From assembly GCA_030426685.1 (NCBI GenBank), contig JAUHYC010000023.1, positions 1 through 53,653 on the forward strand: 53,653 nt of DNA. The letters run 5' to 3'. Numbering within the stretch: the first letter of the stretch is position 1; the number at the start of each line of letters is the position of its first letter. The DNA is from Alphaproteobacteria bacterium (GTDB lineage: Bacteria > Pseudomonadota > Alphaproteobacteria > Rhodobacterales > Rhodobacteraceae). Made by a program: the position numbers and the translations under genes. The notes under the pieces are model-generated. The model did no database searches and had not been told where the DNA came from. It saw nothing but the letters and a program-made list of their open reading frames with translations. Below, piece by piece: positions 53,022 to 53,653 of this stretch.

Positions 53022-53653
53022 TCAGCCTCCTACGCTCCAACGGGCGAAGATGCCCCAGAACCAGTCGAATTTCGCCGCGAAGGCCACAAACACCACCCAT
53101 ACCAGCGAGAACGGCAGGAACACTTTCCAACCAAGCCGCATCAACTGATCATAGCGGTAGCGGGGTGTGATCGCCTTGACCATCGCGAAGATGAAGAAGA
53201 AAAACGCCATCTTGCCGACCATCCACAGGACACCATCGGGCAGCCCGGGAATCGGCGACAGCCAGCCGCCGAAGAACAGCAGCGAGGTCAGTGCACACAT
53301 CAGGAAAATCGCGATGTATTCGCCCGCCATGAACAACAGGAACATAGTGGCGGAATATTCCACCTGATACCCGGCCACCAGTTCCGATTCCGCTTCCGGA
53401 AGGTCGAACGGGGGTCGGTTGGTCTCTGCCAGCGCTGAGATGAAGAACAGGAAGACCATCGGGAAATGCGGTAGCCAGTACCAGCCGAAAAAGCCGTATG
53501 CGGTGTCCTGCGCGCCTACGATTGCCCCGAAATTCATCGACCCGGTCGAGATGATCACGCCAATGATGATCAGGCCGATCGAGACCTCGTATGAGATCAT
53601 CTGAGCAGCAGAGCGCAGCGAGCCAAGGAATGGGTATTTTGAATTCGACGCCC
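53022..53653 (-). CDS. nuoH: NADH-quinone oxidoreductase subunit H (partial, 5' end outside window)
   Basis: The C-terminal 209 residues are visible and the frame continues past the window end. Reading in at the edge gives [20 protein letters not shown], the conserved quinone-channel segment, then [20 protein letters not shown] with its acidic residues. Several membrane helices follow, and the usual end ([18 protein letters not shown]) closes it. An ATG at 53600 is internal to the gene. NuoH forms the quinone entry tunnel of complex I with subunits B and D. Confidence 0.96.
   Translation of the reverse strand, partial: ASNSKYPFLGSLRSAAQMISYEVSIGLIIIGVIISTGSMNFGAIVGAQDTAYGFFGWYWLPHFPMVFLFFISALAETNRPPFDLPEAESELVAGYQVEYSATMFLLFMAGEYIAIFLMCALTSLLFFGGWLSPIPGLPDGVLWMVGKMAFFFFIFAMVKAITPRYRYDQLMRLGWKVFLPFSLVWVVFVAFAAKFDWFWGIFARWSVGG

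Overview
The window looks like a chromosomal segment of an alphaproteobacterium of the order Rhodobacterales (Roseobacter-like). The grounds are a nuo operon with an extra carboxymuconolactone-decarboxylase-like gene between nuoI and nuoJ, the downstream order nuoN-birA-coaX-rnj, a DUF3572 gene, a non-pyrrolysine MttB-family gene, an orphan TAXI binding protein, an H-NOX/HNOBA-GGDEF pair and fairly high GC. The assignment is by family content and gene order only; no database search was possible.

Layout. (1) 1-10.8 kb: tRNA-Cys, an SLC13/DASS permease with TrkA-C domains, then envelope genes: a secreted peptidoglycan-binding protein with a Gln/Pro/Phe-Gly-rich tail, an unknown secreted protein, a secreted 846-residue coiled-coil protein paired with an orphan TAXI binding protein, and an ExeA-like AAA protein with an altered Walker A motif. 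(2) 10.8-17.1 kb: the accessory part. It holds a subtilisin-like (S8) protease, a convergent small gene whose product resembles the protease's own propeptide, a decayed IS5-type transposase fragment, a second broken gene end, and a class III nucleotide cyclase/TolB-like/TPR protein, separated by long gene-poor spacers. (3) 17.1-25.4 kb: an MFS transporter and a CBS-domain gene lead into a tight operon of nitrilase-superfamily amidohydrolase, Orn/Lys/Arg-decarboxylase-fold PLP enzyme, ATP-grasp ligase and C45-type Ntn acyltransferase/hydrolase. Together these look like an uncharacterised amide/peptide-type small-molecule pathway. (4) 25.8-33.7 kb: tRNA-Ser and a housekeeping run: SPOR lipoprotein, D,D-carboxypeptidase, tmk, holB, TatD nuclease, metallo-beta-lactamase hydrolase, AEC transporter, CbiX-like protein. 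(5) 33.7-42.8 kb: signalling and regulation: H-NOX with a diguanylate cyclase, an MttB-family methyltransferase, a HAD phosphatase, DUF3572, a PleD-like diguanylate cyclase with a degenerate receiver, an EF-hand/ECF sigma/anti-sigma/periplasmic sensor operon, DUF983 and NUDIX genes. (6) 42.8-53.7 kb: rnj, coaX, birA and nuoN to nuoH, all on the minus strand, with nuoH cut by the window end.

The best candidates for undescribed biology are the four-enzyme operon at 19.2-25.4 kb and the protease/stand-alone propeptide pair at 11.5-14.2 kb. Smaller oddities include the Lys-to-Arg Walker A change, the KRKWWQKK repeats in the SPOR lipoprotein, the His/Asp-rich insert in NuoL, degenerate motifs in H-NOX and in the PleD-like protein, and a terminator that ends three bases before the birA start codon.
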